Assembly (NCBI GenBank): GCA_047967505.1 | Contig: CM106540.1 | DNA from: Dipteris shenzhenensis | Lineage: Eukaryota; Polypodiophyta; Polypodiopsida; Gleicheniales | Length of the DNA: 64,000 bases | Reading direction: 5' to 3' (one strand) | Part shown: positions 21,264 to 31,356 of the stretch, in pieces | How the letters are laid out: each line of letters starts with the position of its first letter | Numbering within the stretch: position 1 is the stretch's first letter | Position numbers and translations under genes: made by a program | The notes under the pieces: model-generated | Database searches by the model: none | Told to the model about the DNA's origin: nothing | What the model saw: only the letters and a program-made list of their open reading frames with translations

Positions 21264-22201
21264 AGCAGAAATTTGAGATGAAGGATTTGGGAGAGCTGCG
21301 TTACTTCTTGGGCATTGAGGTTATTAGATCCCCGAGTGGGATATGGCTGTTGCAAAGGCAATACGGTTTGGACATGCTGTCCAAATATGGGATGACAGGC
21401 TGTAAGCCTATTTCTGTTCCATTGGAGCAGAATGTGAAGCTCAATGCAGAGACAGGTGAGCTTCTTGAAGATATTACTATGTACAGGCGCATAGTAGGTA
21501 GCTTGATTTACATGACTATAACCAGACCAGATTTGAGCTATGCTGTGGGGCTGGTGAGTCAGTTTATGCAGGCACCGAGGAAGCCACATTTGGATGCGGC
21601 TAGGCGCATACTGCGGTATGTGAAGTCCACATTGCATTATGGACTGTTTTATGAAGCTGGGTGTGCATTACAGGTACATGGATACACAGATGCTGACTGG
21701 GCTGGTAGTGTCTCAGACAGGAGATCTACTAGTGGTTTTATGTTTTCCCTTGGGAGTGGTGCCATCAGTTGGAGCAGCAAGAAGCAGCCAACAGTTGCCT
21801 TGTCGAGCACAGAGGCTGAGTACAGGGGTGCAGCAATGGCTGCATGTGAGGTAGCTTGGTTACGGAAGCTACTTGCAGATATGGGACAGTCAGTTCATGC
21901 AGCAGTTGTCATTCATTGTGACAACATTAGCAGCATCATGCTTGCTAATAACCCAGTTTATCATGCTAGAACGAAGCACATTGAGGTGCATTATCACTTT
22001 GTGAGAGAGAAGGTTCTAGCTGGTGAGATTGATCTTGTCTATGTCAGCACTGAGGAGCAGGTGGCTGATATCTTTACGAAGGCATTGGGTACCGAGAAGC
22101 TTCGCAGATTTAGGAGCTTGCTTGGTGTACGTGAGATGGATTTGAGCTTGAGGGGGAGTGTTGAGATATCAAGCTCTATCCCCGACATATCTCCTGGATG
22201 A
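21260..22201 (+). pseudogene. Copia-A RT C-terminus and RNase H
   Basis: The frame continues the same polyprotein: KQKFEMKDLGELRYFLGIEV, the RT connection, then RNase H with GYTDADWAGSVSDRRSTSG, ISWSSKKQPTVALSSTEAEY and the C-terminal NPVYHARTKHIEVHYHFVR. The acidic catalytic residues (D of YTDADWAG, E of STEAEY, D of HCDN) are present. The true end is probably at DLSLRG just before the polypurine tract; the listed ORF reads about 14 codons into the LTR. Confidence 0.95.
22147..22158 (+). other. Copia-A polypurine tract
   Basis: CTTGAGGGGGAG directly precedes the 3' LTR, as required for plus-strand priming. Confidence 0.9.
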
Positions 22202-22456
22202 CTATCATTTATGTCACCGCCTATGTTAGTTGTACTCGTGGTGTAGTTAGACTACCACGTATGTTTTGGTTTGGGTTCACATATGAACCACGTATTCTAG
22301 GGTTTGACATATAGGGTATTTCCCTCTTCTATTGTAATGGTTGTTGTGCGCAAAAGTGAAGAAAGGCTTCACTCTCCAACCTTGTGTCCTCTCTCTTTTG
22401 AGTGTTGTGAAGAAAGTTGAACTTGAGTCTCCTATCTCTCTCCCTTATTCTTTACA
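22159..22456 (+). repeat. Copia-A 3' LTR (298 bp)
   Basis: Same length as the 5' LTR with two differences by eye. It is followed by the target duplication GCTAT. Confidence 0.97.
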
Positions 22457-22461
22457 GCTAT

Positions 22462-22839
22462 GTGTAAAGGGCTATGTGGGAAAGGGAGAGTTTTGACAGG
22501 GCAGCAGGGGGTGACGGTGTGTAATTACCCTGAATATCATATTTTGTTTGCCATGACTCGCTCAGGGCTATGTTACAAGTGTCTTCTGCCGTAATGCTCT
22601 TGACTATGTCCCATTTACAAATTAAAAGCGGTACGTTACAATTGTCTTCTGCCGAAATGCTCTCCACTGTCCCATTTACAAATTAGAAGCGGTACGTTAC
22701 GATCAGTGTCTTCTGCCGTAATGCTCTTGGGTCTGTCCCTTTACACATTAGAAGCAATTCTGTCAAAATTCAGTTCATTCCCCTGATCGGAATTAGTCTG
22801 ATCTTCGCGTTGCTCTTCGTGCGCCTACAATCTTACATC
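22462..22839. repeat. Short local repeats (GTCTTCTGCCGTAATGCTCT)
   Basis: GTGTCTTCTGCCGTAATGCT recurs at about 22,578, 22,642 and 22,706, with CCATTTACAAATTAGAAGCG between copies (period about 64). No gene is seen. Confidence 0.7.
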
Positions 22840-24328
22840 TCACCAACGACATGACACAAACCGTTTTCCTTCAATTGCCAGAAGTTCATACCCTCTACAT
22901 GGGTCGTTTCCTGGATGTACCCTGGAGCTATTTTGCACAAGAGTAGGCACTTCAATTATAATTGCAGCCCCTTCGCCGTGCGACATCGGTCCTATATTAG
23001 CGTCTAAACTGATATAGCAAGCAAGCGAGATGACATTAACAGCGACAGCTGTAACGATCGCCGGCATATAGATGCAGCAAGGAATTTCCTGCCAAGCTTG
23101 GCCTCCGTGAGAACCTGATCCTGTGCAGCAACGACGTGTCCATCTTGGATGGGCCGGCATGCATATTGCGTATATGACCATCTGCATACCCAGATCCGCG
23201 CTTGATCCGCGCTTGCTACAACGACAAGGCGAGTCCAATAGACACGTTTTCCGAGCTCATTTCTGGATTTTGCATGGCTGGCCGTTGGGAAAATTATTCC
23301 TAAAGATGAACTTGCCACTGTCCAACTAAAAAGTCGGAGAAGCCTTTAAGAGCTTATTAGACATAGGTTCCCAGGTGCGTGATCTGGCCTTAAGTAAGCC
23401 ATATAAAGAAAATATGTAGCCAGCGTCGCCACCAGATCGACAATACTATGGAATATCAATCCTGTCCACACCGTCATGCCAAGGAGTCCCAAGGATCTCA
23501 TGACAAGCTGTACAGCCCTGATTAAGAACGTCCAACAGATCAATTTATGTAAAAAGTAGTTGGAGTGTGGCAGGGCCCTTCTCCTCTGATTTGAAGACTT
23601 ACCGGCTGCGATAAGTATTGCAACCTTCTGCTGAGAGCTTGCTGTCGACGGCCTCGAGGTGATTGCAGCTGCACAAGTAGCAGCTTGGACCGTAACGGAG
23701 AGACACGAGGCAAGGACAGCGAGAACAATTATCATAGAACTTCTTGCTTCGTTATAATTCAGAAACAAGAACGAAACTTGGAGTTGGAGATGAGGTGAAG
23801 TTTCAAAGGCAGCAATCATAAAGCTGTACCACGTGCTTTTGTCATCTGATTGCAGGGCCTCCATTCTGGGCGGATGCAAGCAGCCATGGAGCTGACGTAG
23901 TTAGCTACTCTCGATGTGCAGAGATCTGCCTGGGATTAAATTAACGTCAAGATGGGGGCGAAAATCGAAGGTCACGAGAAGCTTAAACAGTACCTTGCGC
24001 CGCGAAATGTTCTGGAGAGAGCTTGCAAGAGCCTGCGAAGCTGGAGGAGGGGATAAAAGCAGCCCGTGGTAAAGGGCTCTCTGAACTCAAGCCGAAAGAG
24101 GTAAGGGACGAAAGTCTGAGAAAGCAGTATCATGTTGACAAATGTAACCAGGATCCAGCTTCGGGACGGATGCTTATGAACACAGCGATAGTACTCTATC
24201 CCAGCAGTGATGCTGGTGAAGAAGTTGAGCAAATAAGTGGCAGCTGAGAAGGCAATGGCGAAGTTTGTGTAGACTTCATGGACAATGTGAAGGATTCGAG
24301 CCATAGTAGCAATCATTTTGTTCGTCAA
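22840..24328 (-). CDS. Possible multi-pass membrane protein gene, 4 exon blocks
   Basis: Four minus-strand blocks have protein-like composition and splice signals. Block 1 (24,328 or 24,304 to 23,994, ending at a GTAC donor) encodes MARILHIVHEVYTNFAIAFS... with two hydrophobic segments. Block 2 (about 23,930-23,603, perfect GTAAGT donor) includes SSMIIVLAVLASCLSVTVQA. Block 3 (23,517-23,346, TTAATCAG acceptor) includes GLLGMTVWTGLIFHSIVDLV ATLATYFLYMAYL. Block 4 (23,088-22,840, CTTGGCAG acceptor) includes PAIVTAVAVNVISLACYISL and ends at TAG. Block phases do not all match, so the model is incomplete or the gene is damaged. I recognise no family. The local GC balance differs from the AT-rich surroundings, which mildly favours a host gene. 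Confidence 0.35.
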
Positions 24329-24369
24329 TGAACATTAGTTATAACTTGCTCTCGTATGTCAACATTAGT

Positions 24370-25795
24370 TATAACTTGCTCTTGTATGTTTGACGCTTGT
24401 TCTACTCATTTGATGCTTGTTGTATATATTCAAGATTCGGAAGGTGAGTGATAGCGAAATGGAGGGTTTGTAGAGAGTCGTTGGGAGACCAACTTCTATT
24501 TTTTCAAACACCCACTTTGAAGACTTAGGGGGGGTTTTCAAAAAATCTGGGTTGCTTACTTCTTTATGAGATGCTGACTCGCTCATTTGCTGTAAACGCT
24601 CGATCTCTTTCTTCCTTTCCCAATAGCATAGACAGAAAGCACTTTCAAGGAAGTGATGCAGTTCCAAAAAGACATGAATTGATCCTCCAAGATGCAAGCA
24701 TCGACATGTGGACGTGCAAAAGACAAAGTTGTCGACATTTTCAAGCAGAATTTGCAAAACATTGCAAAGCAAAATTTGCATTAAATTCTCAAAAGGCGCC
24801 ACGTAAAATCAGATTTTGAAGCAATGGAACCTATAGAGCTTCTATGCGGGGTTTAAAGCAAATCGAAAGGAGAGGAATCAAGTAGACCGATGGTGCAAAG
24901 ACAGATTTTGAAAGAATTGAAACCACAAAGCCTCTATATGCAGTTGAAAGCAAATAGAAGAGAGGTACCCAACATCGTTCCAATTCGGTCCTTGTTTCTG
25001 TCTTCAAACTTCGTTACCCATCCTTGTATAAACTCTCAACTGAAGCCCCTCTTATGTTCCTTTCTTAGCCCGTGTTGCAGCTCTTGTCGTACCAACCTCA
25101 GGAACTGCAGCGGAAACAAACAATCTTGATGATGCATCTTCTTGGCCTGAATCGGATCATCTTCCAGCACATCCACTAGAGGATTCCTGTGATCCTTCCC
25201 AGCATTCTGCAGCACCTAAACAAGTTAAAGATGTCACTTAGATGACAAGAAGAGCATAAGAAGTGATCCAAGAACTGGACCGTACTTGAGACTTTGACGT
25301 TCATAAGAATAAGAACTGTACTCAATGAGAGATTTAGCAAGAGCACCAGGAGAATGGCGTTATGGGATGCAATCCCTCAGTCTCGGCAAAGGGAATTCTC
25401 GTGATGGAGGACAAGAGTGGAAAAAACTTACGGTTGGGTACAAGGAGGTGAGGAATCTTACAAAAGATAAGGAAGACCATCACGAGCTACTCTCATACAA
25501 GGGAAAGTGCTTGCTATGGAGTTGAATAGGGCGAAAGATTTGCATAGCAGCCATTTGCCCGGTAGAAAAGATTCACTGAGAGGAGAAGACACAATAGAAG
25601 GCTTTAGATTACATGTTTAGCTTGGATTGAAGCAAAAAAGCATGAAGCTTATAGCTGACACACTCTTTTAGGCATGGTTACACAAATAGCATGACATGTG
25701 GGTTTGCACAAATAGCATGACAAGTGGTTGCACCATGGCTCAAATTTTCACTTGATGGCACAATGTTGCCCGCCTAAATATTTATCCATCACCAA
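24370..25795. other. Intergenic DNA, no gene supported
   Basis: A short direct repeat AACATTAGTTATAACTTGCT occurs at about 24,327 and 24,361. Short ORFs (24,365-25,525) have no recognisable motifs or splice context. Confidence 0.4.
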
Positions 25796-25796
25796 G

Positions 25797-25916
25797 ATCG
25801 CATTGTCCAAGTGGTAAAGCTCTCATGGCTTGCAGTAGGTGGTCTCGGGATGCACGGATTGGTGCAATTCACCCGGACATCATCTTGGGCGTCGGGTTGA
25901 GGCCATAAAAATAATT
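25797..25916 (+). mobile_element. Possible tRNA-derived SINE fragment
   Basis: TGTCCAAGTGGTAAAGCTCT resembles a pol III A box and GGTGCAATTCACC, about 45 bases downstream, a B box. The order and spacing are those of a tRNA-like head, but no cloverleaf with anticodon arm can be drawn convincingly, so I do not call a tRNA gene. Tail and target duplication were not identified. Confidence 0.4.
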
Positions 25917-25995
25917 TTCCCCATCCGTGAGTTAGATGCATGGATGATTTTTTTAAGTTAGTTTCATTAAGAAGCTAAAATTTTATATTGGCACC

Positions 25996-26236
25996 GAAAG
26001 TTTCTATGCCCTAATAAAAATAAATGTTTGAAACATTCGCCAGGATTTGAAACTTTTATGCAAAAAAATTTAAAGTTTCATCAGAATTTACATTTTTTCC
26101 TTCAAAATTCAAAAGAAAAAATATAAAAAAGTACTACAATCTACCAATATGGTGAAGCTAAAAAGATAAGCTTGAAAACTATTGCCAAGATTTTATGTTA
26201 ATATATAAGCATAGCTTCGATAGAAACATCCCTAGT
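25996..26236 (+). repeat. Dispersed repeat DR-A, copy 2
   Basis: Matches 9,278-9,519 in the same orientation, starting GAAAGTTTCTATGCCC and ending GATAGAAACATCC. It is an AT-rich, non-coding repeat of unknown class. It follows the SINE-like segment by about 80 bases. Confidence 0.75.
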
Positions 26237-26377
26237 TAGATGCCACATCATTTTTTTGGCTAAAGACAGGCAGATGTGTGTGAATCAATCTTTTGTATGG
26301 CACGGATTTTAATTGGTCACCACTCACTCCACCCTTTTGTGGGTGAACAATTGTGAAACACACCTTATACAGTCTTA

Positions 26378-26855
26378 TTGACCATTCATTCACTTTAACC
26401 CAAAATTAAAAAATATTTCTAGTATTTGGTTGAAAATGTTTTTCAAAGATATTATATACTACATGTATTTGTGGCAAGTTGATCTAACATGTACCATCAT
26501 CTTTTTTATTGCTCCTTTTTGAATCCCGCAAGCCTATAGAAGCATAATTTTTGCATTTGGTCAATATTGTGTCTACCGAATGAGCTTTAATTTGCATAAT
26601 TCTTGTTTATCAATAAGACCATTCATTCACCTTAAACCAAAATTCATATACATTTCTAGTCTTTGGTTCAAAATTTTTTTCTTGGATTTGTGCTCCTTAA
26701 AAGATGTATAGTAAGACATGTACTCGTGGCAAATTAGTTTAACATTTGCTATCATTATTTAACTCCTTTTCATCTCCCACAAGCCTATGAAGCATAGTTT
26801 TTGCATTTGGTCAATATTTTGTCTATTGATTGGGCTTCTGTGTAACTCTTGCATT
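26378..26855. repeat. 237-bp tandem duplication, diverged
   Basis: ACCATTCATTCAC at 26,381 and 26,618 begins two copies that both continue through TTTCTAGT(A/C)TTTGGTT, GTGGCAA(G/A)TT and CAAGCCTAT(A)GAAGCATA to TTTTTGCATTTGGTCAATAT. Identity is roughly 75-80 per cent by eye. It is non-coding. Confidence 0.8.
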
Positions 26856-27905
26856 TTGTCCCCATTTTGTTGACAAACACAAGGCCACACATTTGAAGGC
26901 CAAAGAATTACTGATCTTGAACATATACAACGACTTTGGTCTATGTACATTGATGGTAAGGTGAATCTATACAGGAATGAGTTGTCTAAATCTATGCAAG
27001 AACGAGTTGTTGGTGTCTGTAGACAAGCAAGAGAGTGTTGCAGATAGACAACCATCAAATATTTAAGTAGTAGTGATTCGTATGAGTGGAGATTTCTTAG
27101 AGGTCTTAGACAAAGAGGCAAGAGTACTTTGCACATTGGGTGGTTGCAAGCTAAGTGTGTCCACTTTTGTGCATTTTCGTGCAAAATGGGAGACAGGTGA
27201 CACACTAAAATAGAAAGGAATTGAGAGAACGAGCAGTGGGCAGTCATATCTCGATTGAGGTATCTCAATGAATCAAACGTGACACATGGCCTTCTTTCCA
27301 AGCTTTGGTGTCCCTCTTCCTAGGCTCAGGCATCCAGACCTCGTCTTGAGCAGCATATTAGGTGGACAAAAAACCTCGATCGAGTTGCTCCTTATGTTAG
27401 CCACATAGGACACATGCAATATAGTTAGATACCTCAATTGAGGTATTCTACATATGTGGCAGTTTATGTGGTGGTAGTAGCAATTGATGTGGCCCAAAAG
27501 GACATGATGATATGACAATTTAGTGCCTAGATTGAGGTTTATCCTTACGCATGGGTCCAAGAGGTGGAAATGAATTTCTAGGTGGCATGCACATGTTGAT
27601 CTCAATACCTAATTTGAGATTTCTAGGTGGCATGCATATGTGGAGGTCAACACCTCGCTCAAGTACCCATGTGGCACTTGAGTACGAATGTGGCATGGCA
27701 ATCTATATTGACTTATTTTGGGGATGCTAGGTGGCACTCAAAGGCTATGCCACATGGCACTCAAGGGCTACTGTCTCCCTACACATCCCTTCCTTGGCAC
27801 TTGGCATCCCTCCTAAAGATTCCATAATTTCTAACATAGAAAGCCCTATATGATGAAATGGTAATAAAGACAAGTTTTCCACTAAGTGGGTTTAAAAAAA
27901 ACAAT
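26856..27905. other. Intergenic DNA; short TCTAGGTGGCATGCA repeats
   Basis: TTTCTAGGTGGCATGCA occurs at about 27,577 and 27,620, with related GTGGCACTCAAGG phrases at 27,730-27,770. The 180-aa and 110-aa minus-strand ORFs here lack recognisable domains and are not called. Confidence 0.4.
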
Positions 27906-27923
27906 GCTCTCTCTACCTTCTTC

Positions 27924-27925
<2 letters not shown>

Positions 27926-27977
<52 letters not shown>

Positions 27978-28092
27978 CTTCCTTCCCTCCCTCCCTCTCT
28001 CTCTCTCTTTCTCTATCTATCTATCTATCTATCTCTATCTCCCCCCCCTCCTCCCTCCCTCCCTCCCTCCCTCCTCCTCCCTCCCTCCCTAC
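27926..28092. repeat. Composite CT / TATC / CCCT microsatellite
   Basis: An uninterrupted (CT)n of about 24 units is followed by CCTT/CCCT, a second (CT)n, (TATC)4-5, a C8 run and (CCCT)n, ending directly at the Copia-B LTR. The same order of blocks recurs at 34,821-35,022 on the other side of the Copia-B composite. Confidence 0.9.
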
Positions 28093-28445
28093 TCTAAAGA
28101 GAGTGGGAGAGAAGGAAGGAGTCTCACTTACAGCTCTCTTACATACACAATGGGGGAATATACACAAAGGTGGGAGCTGAAAATAGTTTTCCTCTTCTTA
28201 GTTGTGTAAGCCAAAAGAACTCTAAGTACAAAAGAATAGGTGAACCCTATATGTGGGTCTCAAACCAAACTCAGCTAACTAAGGTGGCATACCAACTGAG
28301 CCACTAACTAGAGTACATAAAGATAGCTGTCATTCAGCAATTATTCATGGGTGGTGTACCAACCGCATGTGCAGCTAACAAGTCCGTGACATAAATGCAC
28401 AACGGTCACCCTGGCATATCATGAGTGGAGCTCAATTTCTCAACA
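28093..28445 (-). repeat. Copia-B 3' LTR (353 bp)
   Basis: On the plus strand it runs from TCTAAAGAGAGTGGG (the expected TG is now TC) to TCTCAACA. It is followed by CTCCCCCTCGAGCTC, the complement of the polypurine tract. Confidence 0.93.
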
Positions 28446-30279
28446 CTCCCCCTCGAGCTCAATTCCAATTCCTGCACAACACCAAGCAGGTCTCGGAACT
28501 TGCAGAGACCTTGCACAGCTTCTTTGCACCCAATGCCTTCGTGAATATGTTAGCTACTTGACCCTCTGTGCTAACATAAACTAGATCAATAAAACCTACT
28601 AGAACCTTCTCCCGCACATAGTGATAATGCACCTCAATGTGCTTTGTTCTAGCATGATAGACTGGGTTATTTGCCAAGTGTATACTGCTCATGTTGTCAT
28701 AATAAATGACAACTGGCCCATCTGTAGACTGATGCATATCATAAAGTAGCTTATGCAACCAAGCTACCTCACATGCAGCCATTGCTGCACCCCTGTACTC
28801 AGCCTCTGTGCTCAACAAAGTGATTGCAGCACTCCCAAAATAGAACACATATCCACTAGTAGATCATCTATCAGAAATACTACCATCCCAATCAGCATAA
28901 GTGTATCCATGCAACTGTATCTGAACCCCAGTCTCATAAAATAGTCCATACTGCAATGTGGACTTCACATACCTTAGTATGCATCTAGTCGCATCCAAAT
29001 GCAGTTTCCTTAGAGCCTGCATAAACTGACTTACCAAACCAACAGCATAGCTCAAATATGGGCTGGTAATAGTCATATAAATCAAACTTCCTACTATGCC
29101 TTTGTACATAGTAGGGTCTTCCAGAAGCTCACCTGCATTTGCGCTCAGCTTCACATTCTACTCTAAAGGGACTGAAATAGGCTTACAGCCTGTCATCGCA
29201 TATTTGGACAGCATGTCCAATCCATACTGTCTCTGCAAAAGCCATATCCCACTTATGGATCTAGTCACCTCAATGCCCAAGAAGTAACACAGCTCTCCCA
29301 AATCCTTCATCTAAAACTTCTGCTTCAATAGCATTTTCACATGAAGGATATCTTCATTACTATCACCTGTGATGATCAAATCATCAACATAAATGACAAG
29401 CAGCATAATGCCTTTCTCTATTTTTCTCACATAAAGTGAGAAATCTTCCTTGGAAATATGAAAGCCAATAGTGAAAAGGTACTGTTCTATCTTGTCAGAC
29501 CATGCTCTGGGTGCTTGCTTCAAGCCATACAAGGCTTTCTTCAACCTGTAAACAGACTCAGGATGAACAGCATGAACATAACCTGATGGCTGCTCCATAT
29601 AGACCTCTTCTTGCAAATCACCATGCAAGAAGGCATTCTTTACATCCATCTGATGTAAAGACCATCCCTTTGATGCAGCCATAGCTATTAGTGCTCTTAC
29701 GGTTGCCATCCTTGCAACCGGATTGAATGTTTCTTCATAATCAATGCCATATGTCTGTGCATATCCCTTGACAACTAATCTTGCCTTGTATCTGTTCACA
29801 AAACCATCTGCATTGTGCTTCACCTTATAAACCCACTTGCAGCCAATTGCATTCTTATCTTTAGGCAAAGGCGCCAATTCCCATGTAGCATTTGCTTCCA
29901 AGGCATCCATTTCTTCATCCATGGCTTTCTCCCATTTTTCTTTTCCCATGGCTTGCTCAAAAGAAGTGGGTTCTAGTTCATGTATCACTTTGACCATATA
30001 GGCATAGTGAATGGCTGTAAATCCATCATATTTCAGCCTATCCATAGGATACCTAGCTCTGGTAGACCTGCGCAAAATAGGCTCACTACCAGGTTTTCTC
30101 AAAACATCCCTTGTCTTCCTTACTCCAGGTGTAACAATAGAAGGAATACCTAACTCATCATCAAGGCTCTGTTCTGAGCCACTGGATTCACCATCCACAT
30201 AAGCATTGCTTTGAGGAGATCCTCCTAATCTAAATCTGCCTGTCCATGGTGAAGTATGTGAACCACTGCTAGAGGACAC
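28446..30279 (-). pseudogene. Copia-B reverse transcriptase and RNase H
   Basis: The minus-strand reading gives RT (KWEKAMDEEMDALEANATWE, GCKWVYKVKHNADG, YEETFNPVARM, HQMDVKNAFLHGDLQEEVYM, YGLKQAPRAW, YVDDLIITGDS) and then RNase H (GYTYADWDGS, TEAEYRGAAMAACEVAWL, NPVYHARTKHIEVHYHYVR). The RNase H catalytic Asp is changed (YTYADW versus YTDADW in Copia-A). Stops include KQKF-stop (GAG to TAG), LE-stop-N (CAG to TAG) and DR-stop-S. The C-terminal frame is shifted before the tract. Confidence 0.93.
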
Positions 30280-31356
30280 TACAGGTCCACTAATATTTTG
30301 TGATTGCTACTATGAATTCTGTGCAGCATTACCATTTTGTGCATCTACATCATCAATCACATTTATTGGTTTATACCAGCTGCTCATCTCATCAAAAACA
30401 ACATCTCTACTCACTGTAAACTTATGAGTAGAAGGGTTATAGCATCTATACCCTTTCTGCTGTAGAGAATAACCAATAAAGATGCACTTCTCAGCTTTAG
30501 GATCCAACTTGGATCTCAACTCATCTGGCACACGAACATAGGCAATGCAACCAAAAAGTTTCAAATGAGAAATATCTGGTTTCCTACCAGTATACCTCTC
30601 CTCTAGCATCATGCCATGTATTACTACAATGGGAGTCTTGTTCATTATGTAGACTGCTGTAGCAACTGCTTCCAATAATAATCTGACAGGTGTTTTTCAT
30701 TAAGCATGGCACGAGATACCTCTCCAATATGCCTGTTTTTCCTTTCTGCAAGTCCATTTTCTTGTGGGGTATGACTACATGAATATTGCTACTTTATGCC
30801 ATGCTCCTGCAGGAAACTTGCAATCTCATCCCCCTCCATCTGACCTTAGGCATTTTATTTGCAGGCCTATTTCTTTTTCAACCATAGCTTTAAAAGCTTT
30901 GAAATGCCCAAACACTTCACTTTTCTTTTTCATAAAATACACCCAAACTTTTCTACTGTAGTCATCAATAAAAGCGACAAAATAATGACAGCCTCCAATA
31001 GATGTATCTTTAGTAGTCCACACATCAGAGTGGATTAATTTCAATGGCCTCTTACTCTCTTGAACATGTCTAGGAAATGGTTTCCTTGCCTGTTTTCCAA
31101 ATTGACAGGCTTCACATAACTTCTGCATTTCTACAACCTTGAACTTAGGCACTCCTGCAACAATATTTTGGGCCTGCATTAATTTAAGTTGGTGTACATT
31201 AACATGACCAATGCATTTATGCCAGATATCAATATCTGCAACTACACCGGTCCCATGTGCAAACATTGCTGCACTCAATTCAGGCATGTCCCCATCCAAC
31301 GTAAACATCCTGCCCTTCTTCTTCCCTTGTGCTATCAAGCGACCTTTATTTTTCAT
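30280..31356 (-). pseudogene. Copia-B integrase
   Basis: The minus-strand frames give the zinc finger (WHKCIGHVNVHQL ... CEACQFGKQ), the first Asp (HSDVWTTK), the FIDDYSRKVWVYF stretch, RSDGGG, and PQENGLAERKNRHIGE with the catalytic Glu that Copia-A has lost. After a frameshift it continues through KTPIVVIHGMMLEERYTGRK, FGCIAYVRVPDELRSKLDPK and ends near AQNS with two adjacent TAG stops. This block supplies the sequence deleted from Copia-A. Confidence 0.92.

Larger units (their letters stand above)
17322..22456 (+). mobile_element. Copia-A: complete young Ty1/Copia LTR retrotransposon, 5,135 bp
   Basis: The element has two 298-bp LTRs (17,322-17,619 and 22,159-22,456) starting TGTTGAGATATC and ending TTTACA, which differ by eye at only two positions. 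The 5-bp target duplication GCTAT flanks it exactly (17,317-17,321 and 22,457-22,461). A primer site for initiator tRNA-Met, a gag-pol region in Copia order (gag, zinc knuckle, protease, integrase, RT, RNase H) and a polypurine tract are all in place. It cannot be autonomous: a deletion removes the integrase C-terminus and shifts the frame at about 20,125, and a one-base loss shifts the frame at about 21,250. LTR identity indicates recent insertion, so the deletion either arose soon afterwards or the copy was mobilised in trans. Confidence 0.97.

Noticed and set aside
25797-25916. A functional tRNA gene
   Set aside because: A- and B-box-like motifs exist, but no seven-pair acceptor stem or anticodon loop could be drawn.
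27858-28209. [13 protein letters not shown] ORFs
   Set aside because: Pure translation of (CT)n microsatellites. The same applies to 34,021-34,318 and 34,770-35,030.
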